A DNA stretch of 26,652 nucleotides from DAOVQB01 sp023128935 (GTDB taxonomy: Bacteria; Eisenbacteria; RBG-16-71-46; CAIMUX01; WJJG01), in assembly GCA_030628905.1 (NCBI GenBank), contig DAOVQB010000039.1:1-26652 (forward strand), given 5' to 3'. Shown one piece after another: positions 6,919 through 15,395 of this stretch (the first letter of the stretch is position 1; every line of letters begins with the position of its first letter). Position numbers and translations under genes: made by a program. Below the pieces are notes generated by a model. It made no database searches and was not told the DNA's origin. It saw only the letters and a list, made by a program, of their open reading frames with translations.

Positions 6919-9765
6919 ATGAAGAAGAACCGGAAGAAGGGCTCCGCACTCTCCGCCGAACGCGACGCTTCCTGGTCTTCGGGAGATCCGGAAACCATCG
7001 AGAGGCGATTGGCATCAACCGATCTCATTGCGGACTTTGGGATAGCCCAGGCCGTTCGCAATCTGGCCGCCTCCTATCTGATGAGCGATCCCTCACGTTC
7101 CTTGGCCCTCTCCAAGGCTCTTATCCAAGCCGTCCAGCACAAGCGATCGCAAGTGACACCAGAGGCTCGAGCCATGGCCTGGCGGTGCCGTGCAGAAGCG
7201 TGCCTTTTCACAGGGCGCCTGAAAGCGGCGCGACGAGCTTATGAACAGGCCATTGCTGCGGCTGAAGTGGGCAGTGACCAGGATCAGTTGGGTGAGATCC
7301 TGGTTGGATGTGTCCATCTGCTCGCCCTCATGGGAGAGGCCGCGGCGTCTGAACGCCTGGCCCGGCGGGCGGAACGTTTGCTCAAGAGGGCAGGCAATCT
7401 GATCTACCTCGGCAAGCTGCATATGAATCGCGGAAACGCGTTCTACCAAGGAGACCGCTTTCAAGAGGCCTACGATGCATATCGAAAGGCCTCCAGGGTG
7501 TTCGATAGGGCCGGCAGCCGGGATGCAACGTGGGTAGGCCTGCACATGAATCAGGCCATTGCCTGCACGAATCTTTCGCGGGTGGAGGAAGCGCGGCGGC
7601 TTTTTCTAGAGACCGAGTCTCATTGCGAGCAGCTGAGCTTGCACTCGCTCACCGCGCATGCGCGCTTCAACCGCGCTTTCCTGGAGGGCCTCCGCGGGGA
7701 CTATCGCACGGCTCTCTCTCTACTCGAGGATGCCGGAGGGACCTTCGAGCAGCAGGGCAACCGGGACATGGTGGCGGCAACGCAGCGTGCGCGCGCCGAG
7801 ATCTACCTCGATCTGGGGATGCCAACTGAGGCACGGGAGCTGGCGGGTGAGGCAGCCGACATATTTGCCAAGGAAGGGATGGAATTCGATACCGTCCTTT
7901 CCCAACTCGTCATCGCCCGAGGATTCCTCCTTTCCGAATGCGCGCCAGAAGCATCGCCGATCCTTGAGGCAGCGCACCTATTCTGCCGAGCGCACAGGAT
8001 GCGACCCCGCAGAACGGCGATCTTGCTTCTGCTGGCCCAGGCCGAATTGCAGCAGGGCCGGGCAAGGCAAGCGAGTGCCCTGTCGCGGCGCGCACTGAAG
8101 GACTTCACATCCCTCGGGATGCATCGCCAGGTGGTCGCGGCCAGGCGGTTGCTGGCAGAGACGCTGCTTGCGAGGGGACGAGTCGAGCAGGCCGAGCAGG
8201 CCTTGGGGCCGGCGCTTGTACGTTCGCGGGGGCTGCCAGCAGGGGAGCGGCTCGGAATCTGGGCACTGGCTGGACGGATATCGCTTTCCCTGGGTCGCCG
8301 CCAGAGTGCGTGGCGGCGGTTTCGCCTGGCACTAGATCACCTGGAGGCGCAAATGCGGGTGATCCCGGGAGCGGAGTTCAGAGCGCGAGCCTTTGAGCGC
8401 CAGGTGCGCGTCTACCATGATCTGGTCTCCATGGCGCTGCAATCTCCCCGACCCCGCTTCGGATCGCTATTCCGTCTTGTAGAAGCAGCCCGCGGCCGCG
8501 GTTTTCGCGATCGCATGGTGGGGGGCAATAGCGCGCTGCGCAGGAGTGTGAAGGCCAAGCGGGCGATGCTGGGTTCCATGACCCGCAGGTTGGAGGAAGC
8601 GGAGTATGCCGGGAAGGGATCGTCCGAACCCGGGGTGCTCCGCGAGTTGCGACGCCAGAGAAGGGTAGTGGAGAAGGAGATTGTCGAGCAACTACGGAGA
8701 GCAGAGGCCGCGCAACCCAGTGCTCCTGGCTGGCGAGGTGCACCTGAACCCGAGAGGATTGCGGCCCTCCTCGAACCCCACGAGGCGCTGGTCGAGTACT
8801 TCGTTGTTGGAGAGCAGATCTTGGCGCTTGTGCTGCGCAAGAAGCTGCGGGCGTTTCGCACACTTCCCGAGACCGCCAGCGCGGTCAGAGCCTACGTGGA
8901 CCGGATCCGGTTTCAGTTGGATGCCATGGCTCTCTCTCCCGGGGAACCAATGGGAAACCTGGCCTTCCTGCGTGGCGGTGCCGAGGATGCCCTCGCATGC
9001 CTTTATCGGGCCCTTCTCGATCCGCTGATGGACCTGTTGCCAGAGGCCGGGAAGCTGATCCTTGTGCCGCACCGCTTCCTCCATAGCGTGCCATTTGAGT
9101 GTCTGTACGATGGTAAGGGCTACATCGATGAGCGGTATGTCATTTCTCGGTCGCCGACGGCGGATTTTCTTCTGCGGCGCACGCGGAAGACCTCGCGTCT
9201 AGCCCCAAATGCACTCGTGTGCGGCGTGATTGAATCCGGCCCCAGCTCTGTGGCATCCGAGATGGAGAGCGTAGCCTCTCACTTCCCGCCCACCCGGGTG
9301 CGTATGCTGAAGAATCCGACCAGCCGGCAGCTCATGGAGGAGATGCCAGGCTCTCAGGTGATCCACCTGAGCATGCACGGGCACTTCAGGGAAGACAATC
9401 CGCTCTTCTCCCGTCTGAGCACGACCGACGGTGGGATATTCCTGGCGGATGTATGGGGCACGCGGCTCTCTGCGGAACTGGTGGTCTTGAGCGCGTGCGA
9501 AAGCGGTCAAACCTACACAGGGCGAGGTGATGAACTCTCAGGCGTGGCGCACGGGTTTCTGGCAGCTGGGGCCATGCGGCTGGTGGCCGCGATGTGGCGC
9601 ATCCATGACGAGGCTACAGAGGTCCTCATGGATGCGTTCTATCAGAACTACATGGCGGGAGCGCGGCGCGATCCAGCATCCGCCCTCACCCAGGCGAGCC
9701 GCGCCGTGCGAGAGAGCTGGAATCATCCATTCTACTGGGGGAGCTTCAGCGTTCACGGGGATTAG
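6919..9765 (+). CDS. TPR-CHAT caspase-like protease
   Basis: This 948-residue protein has TPR-like helical repeats from about residue 60 to 500 (for example LHMNRGNAFYQGDRFQEAYD near 167) and a basic helical, possibly coiled-coil segment at about 535-600. A CHAT domain runs from about 620 to the end. The CHAT domain keeps VPHRFLHSVPFECL, the His motif IHLSMHGHF (His820) and the Cys motif VVLSACESG (Cys860), followed by GFLAAGAMRLVAAMWRI. An intact His/Cys dyad predicts an active clan CD peptidase, related to separase and caspases. The TPRs probably sense or recruit a partner. There is no signal peptide or membrane helix, so it is cytoplasmic. AAGGGA sits six bases before ATG 6919. It lies 56 bp after the zinc-finger gene, so the sigma, zinc-finger and CHAT genes probably form one operon. 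Confidence 0.93.
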   Translation: MKKNRKKGSALSAERDASWSSGDPETIERRLASTDLIADFGIAQAVRNLAASYLMSDPSRSLALSKALIQAVQHKRSQVTPEARAMAWRCRAEACLFTGRLKAARRAYEQAIAAAEVGSDQDQLGEILVGCVHLLALMGEAAASERLARRAERLLKRAGNLIYLGKLHMNRGNAFYQGDRFQEAYDAYRKASRVFDRAGSRDATWVGLHMNQAIACTNLSRVEEARRLFLETESHCEQLSLHSLTAHARFNRAFLEGLRGDYRTALSLLEDAGGTFEQQGNRDMVAATQRARAEIYLDLGMPTEARELAGEAADIFAKEGMEFDTVLSQLVIARGFLLSECAPEASPILEAAHLFCRAHRMRPRRTAILLLLAQAELQQGRARQASALSRRALKDFTSLGMHRQVVAARRLLAETLLARGRVEQAEQALGPALVRSRGLPAGERLGIWALAGRISLSLGRRQSAWRRFRLALDHLEAQMRVIPGAEFRARAFERQVRVYHDLVSMALQSPRPRFGSLFRLVEAARGRGFRDRMVGGNSALRRSVKAKRAMLGSMTRRLEEAEYAGKGSSEPGVLRELRRQRRVVEKEIVEQLRRAEAAQPSAPGWRGAPEPERIAALLEPHEALVEYFVVGEQILALVLRKKLRAFRTLPETASAVRAYVDRIRFQLDAMALSPGEPMGNLAFLRGGAEDALACLYRALLDPLMDLLPEAGKLILVPHRFLHSVPFECLYDGKGYIDERYVISRSPTADFLLRRTRKTSRLAPNALVCGVIESGPSSVASEMESVASHFPPTRVRMLKNPTSRQLMEEMPGSQVIHLSMHGHFREDNPLFSRLSTTDGGIFLADVWGTRLSAELVVLSACESGQTYTGRGDELSGVAHGFLAAGAMRLVAAMWRIHDEATEVLMDAFYQNYMAGARRDPASALTQASRAVRESWNHPFYWGSFSVHGD

Positions 9766-9851
9766 AGTGGACTACTCACCAGCTCTCCATTGGGAGGGTG
9801 CTGGAAATGCAAGCCATAAAGAGGCCGGTGAAGCCCAAACCTGGCAGGGGA

Positions 9852-9881
9852 CCCGCCCCCACCGGATGAGGTGGAGACGGG
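9852..9881. terminator. Weak GC-rich hairpin between convergent genes
   Basis: CCACC (9859-9863) and GGTGG (9870-9874) pair around a six-base loop, and CCCG (9852-9855) can pair with CGGG (9878-9881) beyond an internal loop. There is no T tract. The position between the convergent CHAT and lipoprotein genes fits a transcription barrier, but the support is thin. Confidence 0.25.
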
Positions 9882-9921
9882 CCCGCACTTATCGCTGTGG
9901 CATGCCGGATTGTCGAGCTAT

Positions 9922-10491
9922 TTACTCGCCGCCGCCGCCGCACTCTTGCACAACATAGTTGAAGTACATGGCCCAACTCTGACCTGGGAATTCCGGACCC
10001 TGAGCCCAGGCGGTTTCTTCCTGAAGCACAGCGCCCCCCGCATCCAGGAGTTCGACGGCTGCGTGGACGGCGATGAAGAGCATATCGCCGGGTTGATAGG
10101 CCACAAGCGAGATGCAGTGGTCGTACGATGCAACCGGTGGGTCGTGGTCTGCAGCCAGAGCGAACTGCCCGATCTTGGGATTGCCGGAGCCGGTCTGCGG
10201 CAACTCCTCGACCGACAGGGCAATGGCAACATGTGTTTCAGTCATGACCCAGCCACCGGTGGTCCCGATCTCAACGCAGAGGGACTGCTCATCGTTGGAG
10301 ACCGTTACCTCTCCGACGTCGATTGTCTGGCCTGCTAAGAACGGTACTGTCGACGGTGTGCTGACCCACATTGCGAGGGGGGCACCTTCGTGGGGAGTTC
10401 CCGGGTTCTGAGGCGCAAGGCTCTCAGAGCAGCCGAGGATTCCCAGGGCCAGGAACAAGGCAACGCCGCCGGACCAAAGGTGAGGCTTCAT
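9922..10491 (-). CDS. Secreted lipoprotein of unknown function
   Basis: This 189-residue protein starts at ATG 10491, with AGGAG seven bases upstream on the minus strand. It has a type II signal peptide: MKPHL, a hydrophobic stretch, then the lipobox LGILGC, so a lipidated Cys should anchor it to the envelope. The mature part carries VGEVTVSNDEQSL, TGGWVMTETHVAIA, GNPKIGQFALAADHDPP and a C-terminal PEFPGQSWAMYFNYVVQ. I recognise this as a beta-rich domain pattern found in assorted secreted proteins of bacteria and archaea, but I know no function for it. The C-terminus is CGGGGE. It is convergent with the CHAT gene and lies on the same strand as the GT4 gene upstream, 293 bp away. Confidence 0.8.
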   Translation of the reverse strand: MKPHLWSGGVALFLALGILGCSESLAPQNPGTPHEGAPLAMWVSTPSTVPFLAGQTIDVGEVTVSNDEQSLCVEIGTTGGWVMTETHVAIALSVEELPQTGSGNPKIGQFALAADHDPPVASYDHCISLVAYQPGDMLFIAVHAAVELLDAGGAVLQEETAWAQGPEFPGQSWAMYFNYVVQECGGGGE

Positions 10492-10784
10492 GATTGAGCT
10501 CCTTTCGTACGTTGCAGGTTCTTTCTCGTCCCCAAACGCGCCTCCAGAGGTCTCCGGCTGCCCCATGCGGGAGAAGCGTTCCGTGGACGAGACCTTGGGC
10601 AGGATCGCATTTCACATTGCAACATAGAGCGTGCCAGATGTACGACCTGCGCCATCCTACGGTCTGGCCTGCTGTTGCGAGAGATCAGCTTGAGGCGGTC
10701 CGGCCCTGACCCTGGTGCTTGACGTGCGAAATGCGTGGCGACGGTGCAATTTGCCACTTGTGCCATGTGCATTGAACGGCGGCT
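10492..10784. other. Intergenic region without a recognisable gene
   Basis: This 293-bp gap lies between the end of the minus-strand GT4 gene and the lipoprotein start. The lipoprotein ribosome binding site is at 10499-10503. I see no convincing promoter, hairpin with a T tract, or conserved short frame. The short frames here have no ribosome binding site and look like chance in GC-rich DNA. Confidence 0.5.
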
Positions 10785-11921
10785 TCAGATCAGGCTGCGA
10801 TAGAGAACAGTGGCCGCCTTGGCTTGAAGGTCGGCATCGAACTCCCGCTCCACGCGCTCCCGTCCGGCGCGCCCCATGGCCGGCCAGTGTTGGGGATGCT
10901 CCAGCATCCACTGGAGATTGCGGGCCAGCGCATCGTTGTCGAACTCGGGACTCAGCAGGCCAGATCCGCCATCCTCCACCACTTCCGGGATATCGGCATG
11001 ATGCGTCGAGATGATCGGCAGACCCGCGGCCTGTGCTTCGATTATGGAGACAGGAGCGCCGCCCTCGGTGTCCCCGCTGGGGGAAGTGCGGCTGGGGGCA
11101 AGAAAGATGTGGGCGCGCTCTAGGGCCTGAAGGTGACGCTCATAGCTCACATAGCCTTCCAGTGTGACTCGCGAGTTGAGGCGGTGCCTGCGAATCCGCT
11201 CCTCGACGAGCATGCGTTGGGGGCCATCACCCAGGATCCGCAGGCGTGCCTTGGGGAACTGCGAAGCCATAGCTGCAAAAGCGCCGACAGCGGCAGGGAC
11301 CCCTTTTTTTGAGCGCATGCTGGCGCTCACGAGAATCTCCACACTGCCATCGGCCCCAGGAGCGCGCCTGGCGAAAGGGATGCGCTTGGTCTGGATGCCG
11401 AGATGCAGGATGTGGATCTTCGCCGCCGGGCACCCAAGGGCTTGAAGCGTTTGACCCAGGTGGGGACCCTCTACGAAGAAGGCAGCGCCCTGCTTGAACA
11501 GCTGCCTGAAGCGCAAGCGCCACCACGGGAAGCGCGGCAGAACGCCAGCATCCCTTCCATAGAAGGAGGTGACTAGGGGCAGAGCCGCTGCGCGGGCGAT
11601 CGGCAGCGCCCTGACACCTTCCCAACCCATGTGCGCGTGGATCAGGGAGGCCCGCTGTTCCCTGAGCACGGGCAGATAGAGGCCGGGATCGAAACGGCCG
11701 GCGAGATAGAGCAGCTTGTTACGGATCCGGCGCAGTGGCGAGAGGTTGCGTGATGTATGGAAGATAGGCTCGAAGGGGAACCGCTCAGGGTGATCCAAGG
11801 CATGGGTGAGTACGATCGCGCGCGCGTCGTGGGCATGCGTGAGCTGTGTGTGGATCCAGGAACAGGTTTGGAAGAGATATGGGGAGACAAGGTGCGCGAC
11901 GGTGAGCTTATCCTCATGCAT
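10785..11921 (-). CDS. GT4 glycosyltransferase (WcaL/colanic-acid type)
   Basis: This 378-residue GT-B glycosyltransferase starts at ATG 11921, with AGGAGGA nine bases upstream on the minus strand. The N-terminal acceptor domain includes LIHAHMGWEGVRALP and TSFYGRDAG. The C-terminal donor domain includes ILVSASMRSKKGVPAAVGAF, ILGDGPQRM and EGGAPVSIIEAQAAGLPIIS, the E-x7-E region that binds the nucleotide sugar. It is similar in type to the second half of the fused enzyme at the left edge. It is not next to other sugar genes on its own strand, so its pathway is unclear. It is divergently arranged with the outer-membrane protein gene. Confidence 0.9.
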   Translation of the reverse strand: MHEDKLTVAHLVSPYLFQTCSWIHTQLTHAHDARAIVLTHALDHPERFPFEPIFHTSRNLSPLRRIRNKLLYLAGRFDPGLYLPVLREQRASLIHAHMGWEGVRALPIARAAALPLVTSFYGRDAGVLPRFPWWRLRFRQLFKQGAAFFVEGPHLGQTLQALGCPAAKIHILHLGIQTKRIPFARRAPGADGSVEILVSASMRSKKGVPAAVGAFAAMASQFPKARLRILGDGPQRMLVEERIRRHRLNSRVTLEGYVSYERHLQALERAHIFLAPSRTSPSGDTEGGAPVSIIEAQAAGLPIISTHHADIPEVVEDGGSGLLSPEFDNDALARNLQWMLEHPQHWPAMGRAGRERVEREFDADLQAKAATVLYRSLI

Positions 11922-11960
11922 CTTCTGGCTTCCTCCTCGACCGGCGCAGCGAACCCACCT

Positions 11961-11989
11961 ACACTAGCAACGACCTATGCAGCCGGCAA
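11961..11989 (-). promoter_or_regulatory. Possible sigma70-type promoter for the lone GT4 gene
   Basis: On the minus strand TTGCCG (11984-11989) and TAGTGT (11961-11966) are separated by 17 bases and lie about 40 bases before the GT4 start. The match to consensus is moderate. Confidence 0.3.
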
Positions 11990-12093
11990 GGCGTATGGCC
12001 CCTTCGTCCCCAATGCAAGACCTGACGTTGCCGGGGCCTTGTGGACGCGTCTTGGGTCTGCGCATCTGCCGGACAATCGTGTCCGAGGTGGCG

Positions 12094-12123
12094 TTGACAG
12101 CGTTTTCGAGGCCGTGCTACGCT
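12094..12123 (+). promoter_or_regulatory. Sigma70-type promoter for the outer-membrane protein
   Basis: A perfect TTGACA (12094-12099) is followed after 18 bases by TACGCT (12118-12123). Transcription would start near 12130 and leave a leader of about 64 bases before ATG 12194. This is one of the two best -35 boxes in the window. Confidence 0.5.
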
Positions 12124-12193
12124 GTTTCGCCAACTTAGGGTTTTGCGGCCTGGGCTTCTGGCTGGCAGGGGAGGGGCTTCCCCGGAGGTATAC

Positions 12194-13159
12194 ATGAAGT
12201 GTGCGCATTGGCTGTGTCTGATGTTGACTGGGGTGCTCTTGGCATCAGTGCCAGCGTCCTGGGCGGATGATCCGATCGGGCGGATGAGCCTGGGAGCGAG
12301 CGGAGGGATGTCATTCTACGCCCTGGGCGATGTCAACGACCGGATCGAAGGAGACGGCAACGATTTCCTCCTTCAGAAGGGTTGGACACTCCTTGATCCG
12401 CTGAACTTTGGCTGGAGCTTCTGGGCCGATTTCAAGATCCAGCTTCCACTTGGCGAGATGGAAATCCCCATCCCCCTGACTGGAGCGCGGCTGCCCTTGG
12501 ACTTATTTGTTGGAGGCGGTTACGGCGTCTCATCCGGAATGTCGGGCGGTGCGGATTATAACGAGCTCATCGAGATTGAGGCCGCGCAGGAGGCCTTCCA
12601 TCTGCGTTTGCTCTATGCTATTCCCTACCGTCTTGCTGAGAATATGCGCTTCTTTCTGGCTGGTGGACCGCTGTTCATTCAGGAGCAGAAGGTTACTGCG
12701 ACTCACACCCACCGTAGCGTGGCAGGGGGATCGAGCGTCGGGATCGTGGAACGAACAGAGGAGGTGACCTACAAAGGCGATGGCTCAGGATGGCAGTTGG
12801 GCTTGGCGACCGAATACATGGTTCAGGATCGCATGACGATCGTCCTGGATCTGGCCTACCGTTGGGCCAAGGTGGACTATGCTTCCTGGGATCCAGCCGA
12901 TGGCCTGGCGATTGCGGACACGGACCCTGTGCCGACGGGAGATGTCACGAGCCTTGAGCGACTAAGGCGCGAGGACAGCTACATCTTCAGGGGTTTCTTC
13001 GATTGGGAGACCACGGAGCAGATTGAGCGCAACGCCGCTGGTGACCTGGACGCCTACGGCCCATACGTGGGCCAGCTGGTGCATCTCTCCCCGGACGAAC
13101 TGGGTATTGATCTATCGGGATTGCAGATCCATGTGGGTTTCCGCTTCTATTTCCTCTAG
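12194..13159 (+). CDS. Outer-membrane beta-barrel protein (OmpW/OmpA-like porin fold)
   Basis: This 321-residue protein starts at ATG 12194 behind GGAGGT. A Sec signal peptide (LCLMLTGVLLASVPASWA, then DDP) leads to a mature chain of alternating hydrophobic strands: LDLFVGGGYGV, FHLRLLYAIPYRL, WQLGLATEYMV, TIVLDLAYRWAKVDY. It ends LQIHVGFRFYFL, a terminal strand with aromatic residues as expected for Bam-dependent barrel insertion. It is probably an eight- to ten-strand barrel, but no specific family or cargo is recognised. A promoter-like pair lies about 70 bp upstream and a hairpin follows the stop, so it may be a single-gene unit. Confidence 0.78.
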   Translation: MKCAHWLCLMLTGVLLASVPASWADDPIGRMSLGASGGMSFYALGDVNDRIEGDGNDFLLQKGWTLLDPLNFGWSFWADFKIQLPLGEMEIPIPLTGARLPLDLFVGGGYGVSSGMSGGADYNELIEIEAAQEAFHLRLLYAIPYRLAENMRFFLAGGPLFIQEQKVTATHTHRSVAGGSSVGIVERTEEVTYKGDGSGWQLGLATEYMVQDRMTIVLDLAYRWAKVDYASWDPADGLAIADTDPVPTGDVTSLERLRREDSYIFRGFFDWETTEQIERNAAGDLDAYGPYVGQLVHLSPDELGIDLSGLQIHVGFRFYFL

Positions 13160-13175
13160 TGGCCTGGGTCCTTGA

Positions 13176-13200
13176 GGGCCGTGGTGGCCCAGTTTTGGTT
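13176..13200 (+). terminator. Rho-independent-like terminator after the barrel gene
   Basis: GGGCC (13176-13180) and GGCCC (13186-13190) form a stem around GTGGT, followed by AGTTTTGGTTT. The outer bases CTGGG and CCCAG can also pair. It lies 17 bp after the stop codon. Confidence 0.5.
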
Positions 13201-13375
13201 TCCCTGAGCGGATCCTCGTTCCCCCCGCGGGGTTCGGTCAGTGGATTCATCTGCCAGGAGGCCCCGGCCACCGCAGCGCGCGAGGAGGCGCACGCCTCCC
13301 CTGAAGTACCCAGATGGAACCTATAGAGAGCTGCCGATACTTTTTGAAAGGGGCAAACCCCATAGAGGAGCCACT

Positions 13376-15250
13376 ATGTTGCACATGCTTGTCCCGCCTT
13401 CCTTGGCTTTCTTGGGACTTCTGCTGGCGGCCAGCTTGGCTGAGGCCGAGTGCCCGACCTTTCCCCTGGATCAAGTCCGTCCGGGACTCAAAGGCATCGC
13501 GCTCACCGTACTCGAAGGCAGTGAACCCGACAGTTTGCCGCTGGAGATCATTGGCATTTTCAAGAGCGCAAGCCCGCAGGCACACATCATTCTCGTCAGG
13601 GGGGGAGGTGAGTTCACCAGGACTGGGGTTGCCCAGGGCATGAGTGGCAGCCCCGTGTTCATTGACGGCAAGCTCCTCGGGGCATTGGCCTTCACATTCA
13701 AAGGTGCCCAGGAGCCGGTTGGGGGGGTGACACCATTCTGTGAAATGGAAGATGCCATCGGGGCGTATTTTGAACCCGCACGGGAGGGTAGTGGTAGATC
13801 GACCGAGCAGGATAGGGGCGGTGCATCTCGCTATGACGCCCAGGAAATGATTCGGCAGGACCTGCCCCCCTTCCCGGAATGGCGAGATCTCTGCAGTCAG
13901 GGGGCAATGGGGACTGTCTTGCCGGTAGGACGTTTGGCGGCCGAGTGCATGCCCACAGGGTTTTCTCCCATTGGACTGCCCGTGTTGATTGATTGCCCCG
14001 TGGGGACGAACCTGGGCGTGCTGGAACCAATCCTGCAGGCAGCGGGGATGTCCCTGATTTCTGGCGGTGCCGTGTCGGTTGGATCTGCTGTCGAGGACGC
14101 ACTACAGGCAGGCAAGACGCTTGCACCCGGGGATGCCGTTGGAATTGACCTGATTACTGGGGACCTGAACGCTACTGCCATCGGGACAGTGACCTGGGTG
14201 GATGGCAATCATGTCTTTGCCTTCGGCCATCCCTTCATTGCTGGCGGGCGCATGGACATGCCGGTCAGTAGAGCACAGATCCATGCCATCGTGCCGCTGC
14301 GTTCAGTCTCATTCAAGATTGGCACCTCGATCGAGGAGGTTGGCGCGCTCGTCGCGGACAAGCGTACTGGGGTCGGACTTGTCCTGGGTCGCAGGGCGGA
14401 CCGCATTGCCCTGGACGTGACCCTGCTGGGGGAGCGGGTACCATCCGGGGGAAAGCAGTTTCACTTCGATGTGGCGCGCCATGAGCTGCTGACCCCTTCG
14501 CTGCTGTCCTCGGCCGTGGGGGCGGCTCTCACCGCGGAGGAGTTTACCTACGGCCTTTCCACGCTTTCCAGCCAAGTATCAATCGGCTTGGATGATGGCA
14601 GAACCGTATGTCGCCGGGATCTCTTCCGCACGGTGAACCCCGGCCAGACGATTGCCACCGAGGTGATGGCCCCAGTCAATTACCTGATTGCGTCTACCTT
14701 CTCCACCTTCCCGGTCTGTTCCGTAGCGGTGGAACTACGGCTCTTCCCGGAGCTGCAGGCCTCTGAGATTGATCGGATCCAGCTCCCGAAGACAACGGTG
14801 CGTCCGGGTGAAGCGTTTCCGGTCGAGATCCGGATGCGGCAGCACCGGCGGGGGCAGGATCTGCGGCGCGTGACCCTCCGCGTGCCGGAAGCGGCCCGTG
14901 GCGAGCATCTTGTCGTCATGGTGGGGTCAGCGAACGCTTTCTATGAGTGGGATAGCGAGCGGGCGCCGGACAAATATAGGCCCCGCAGTTTTAACGACCT
15001 CGTGCGTCTGGTGGAAGAGTATCCGTCCGACGAGTCGCTGATCGTGCGACTGTATGCGCCCTCGCGTGGTGTCGTGGTGCGCGGGAGGGAGCTGTCCTCA
15101 TTGCCCCTGTCGAAATGGCACGCCTTGAGTGCCGGAAGCTCGGGTGGCGGGAAAATGCCGGCAGGGGGCGTGATCCTCGACGAGGTGATCCTGAAGACGG
15201 GGGAAGTGATCGTGGGGGGGGCCTACGTGCGTCTCAAACTGGAACAGTAA
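13376..15250 (+). CDS. Secreted SpoIVB-like (S55) serine peptidase, motif order rearranged
   Basis: This 624-residue protein starts at ATG 13376 behind AGAGGAG; upstream in-frame codons are low-complexity and unlikely to be translated. A Sec signal peptide (LAFLGLLLAASLAEA) leads into the mature chain. Residues 86-105 hold GMSGSPVFIDGKLLGALAF, the nucleophile motif of S55 peptidases (Ser90 predicted). Residues 274-290 hold VTWVDGNHVFAFGHPF, which matches the SpoIVB histidine region (His285 predicted). In B. subtilis SpoIVB the His motif comes first and the Ser motif last, so the order here is reversed, as in a circular permutation. The C-terminal 200 residues look like an extra beta-rich domain (PKTTVRPGEAFPVEIRM). 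It probably acts in the periplasm. The substrate is unknown, and the 145-bp spacer before the next gene holds tandem repeats. Confidence 0.82.
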   Translation: MLHMLVPPSLAFLGLLLAASLAEAECPTFPLDQVRPGLKGIALTVLEGSEPDSLPLEIIGIFKSASPQAHIILVRGGGEFTRTGVAQGMSGSPVFIDGKLLGALAFTFKGAQEPVGGVTPFCEMEDAIGAYFEPAREGSGRSTEQDRGGASRYDAQEMIRQDLPPFPEWRDLCSQGAMGTVLPVGRLAAECMPTGFSPIGLPVLIDCPVGTNLGVLEPILQAAGMSLISGGAVSVGSAVEDALQAGKTLAPGDAVGIDLITGDLNATAIGTVTWVDGNHVFAFGHPFIAGGRMDMPVSRAQIHAIVPLRSVSFKIGTSIEEVGALVADKRTGVGLVLGRRADRIALDVTLLGERVPSGGKQFHFDVARHELLTPSLLSSAVGAALTAEEFTYGLSTLSSQVSIGLDDGRTVCRRDLFRTVNPGQTIATEVMAPVNYLIASTFSTFPVCSVAVELRLFPELQASEIDRIQLPKTTVRPGEAFPVEIRMRQHRRGQDLRRVTLRVPEAARGEHLVVMVGSANAFYEWDSERAPDKYRPRSFNDLVRLVEEYPSDESLIVRLYAPSRGVVVRGRELSSLPLSKWHALSAGSSGGGKMPAGGVILDEVILKTGEVIVGGAYVRLKLEQ

Positions 15251-15264
15251 GCGACAGGCGCTTC

Positions 15265-15340
15265 TACAAGGCAGGAAGGCTCCTTACAAGGCAGGAAGGC
15301 TCCTTACAAGGCAGGAAGGCTCCTTACAAGGCAGGAAGGC
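15265..15340. repeat. 20-bp tandem repeat, 3.8 copies
   Basis: The unit TACAAGGCAGGAAGGCTCCT occurs three times without change (15265-15284, 15285-15304, 15305-15324), followed by 16 bases of a fourth copy. It starts 15 bp after the S55 stop. The period is not a multiple of three and no coding frame is indicated. Identical copies point to recent slippage or expansion. Confidence 0.95.
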
Positions 15341-15395
15341 ACCTGGTTGTCGCCAAGAGGGCGAGTGGGATGAAGATTCTGGGAGAACGCGTAGA

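Noticed and set aside
10618..10637. Sigma54-like TGGCAC ... TTGCA on the minus strand upstream of the lipoprotein
   Set aside because: The two elements are eight bases apart instead of five, so the GG and GC doublets are three bases too far apart for sigma54.
15265..15340. Possible CRISPR array at the 20-bp repeats (also at 26415-26474)
   Set aside because: The units are directly adjacent with no unique spacers, and no cas gene is present.
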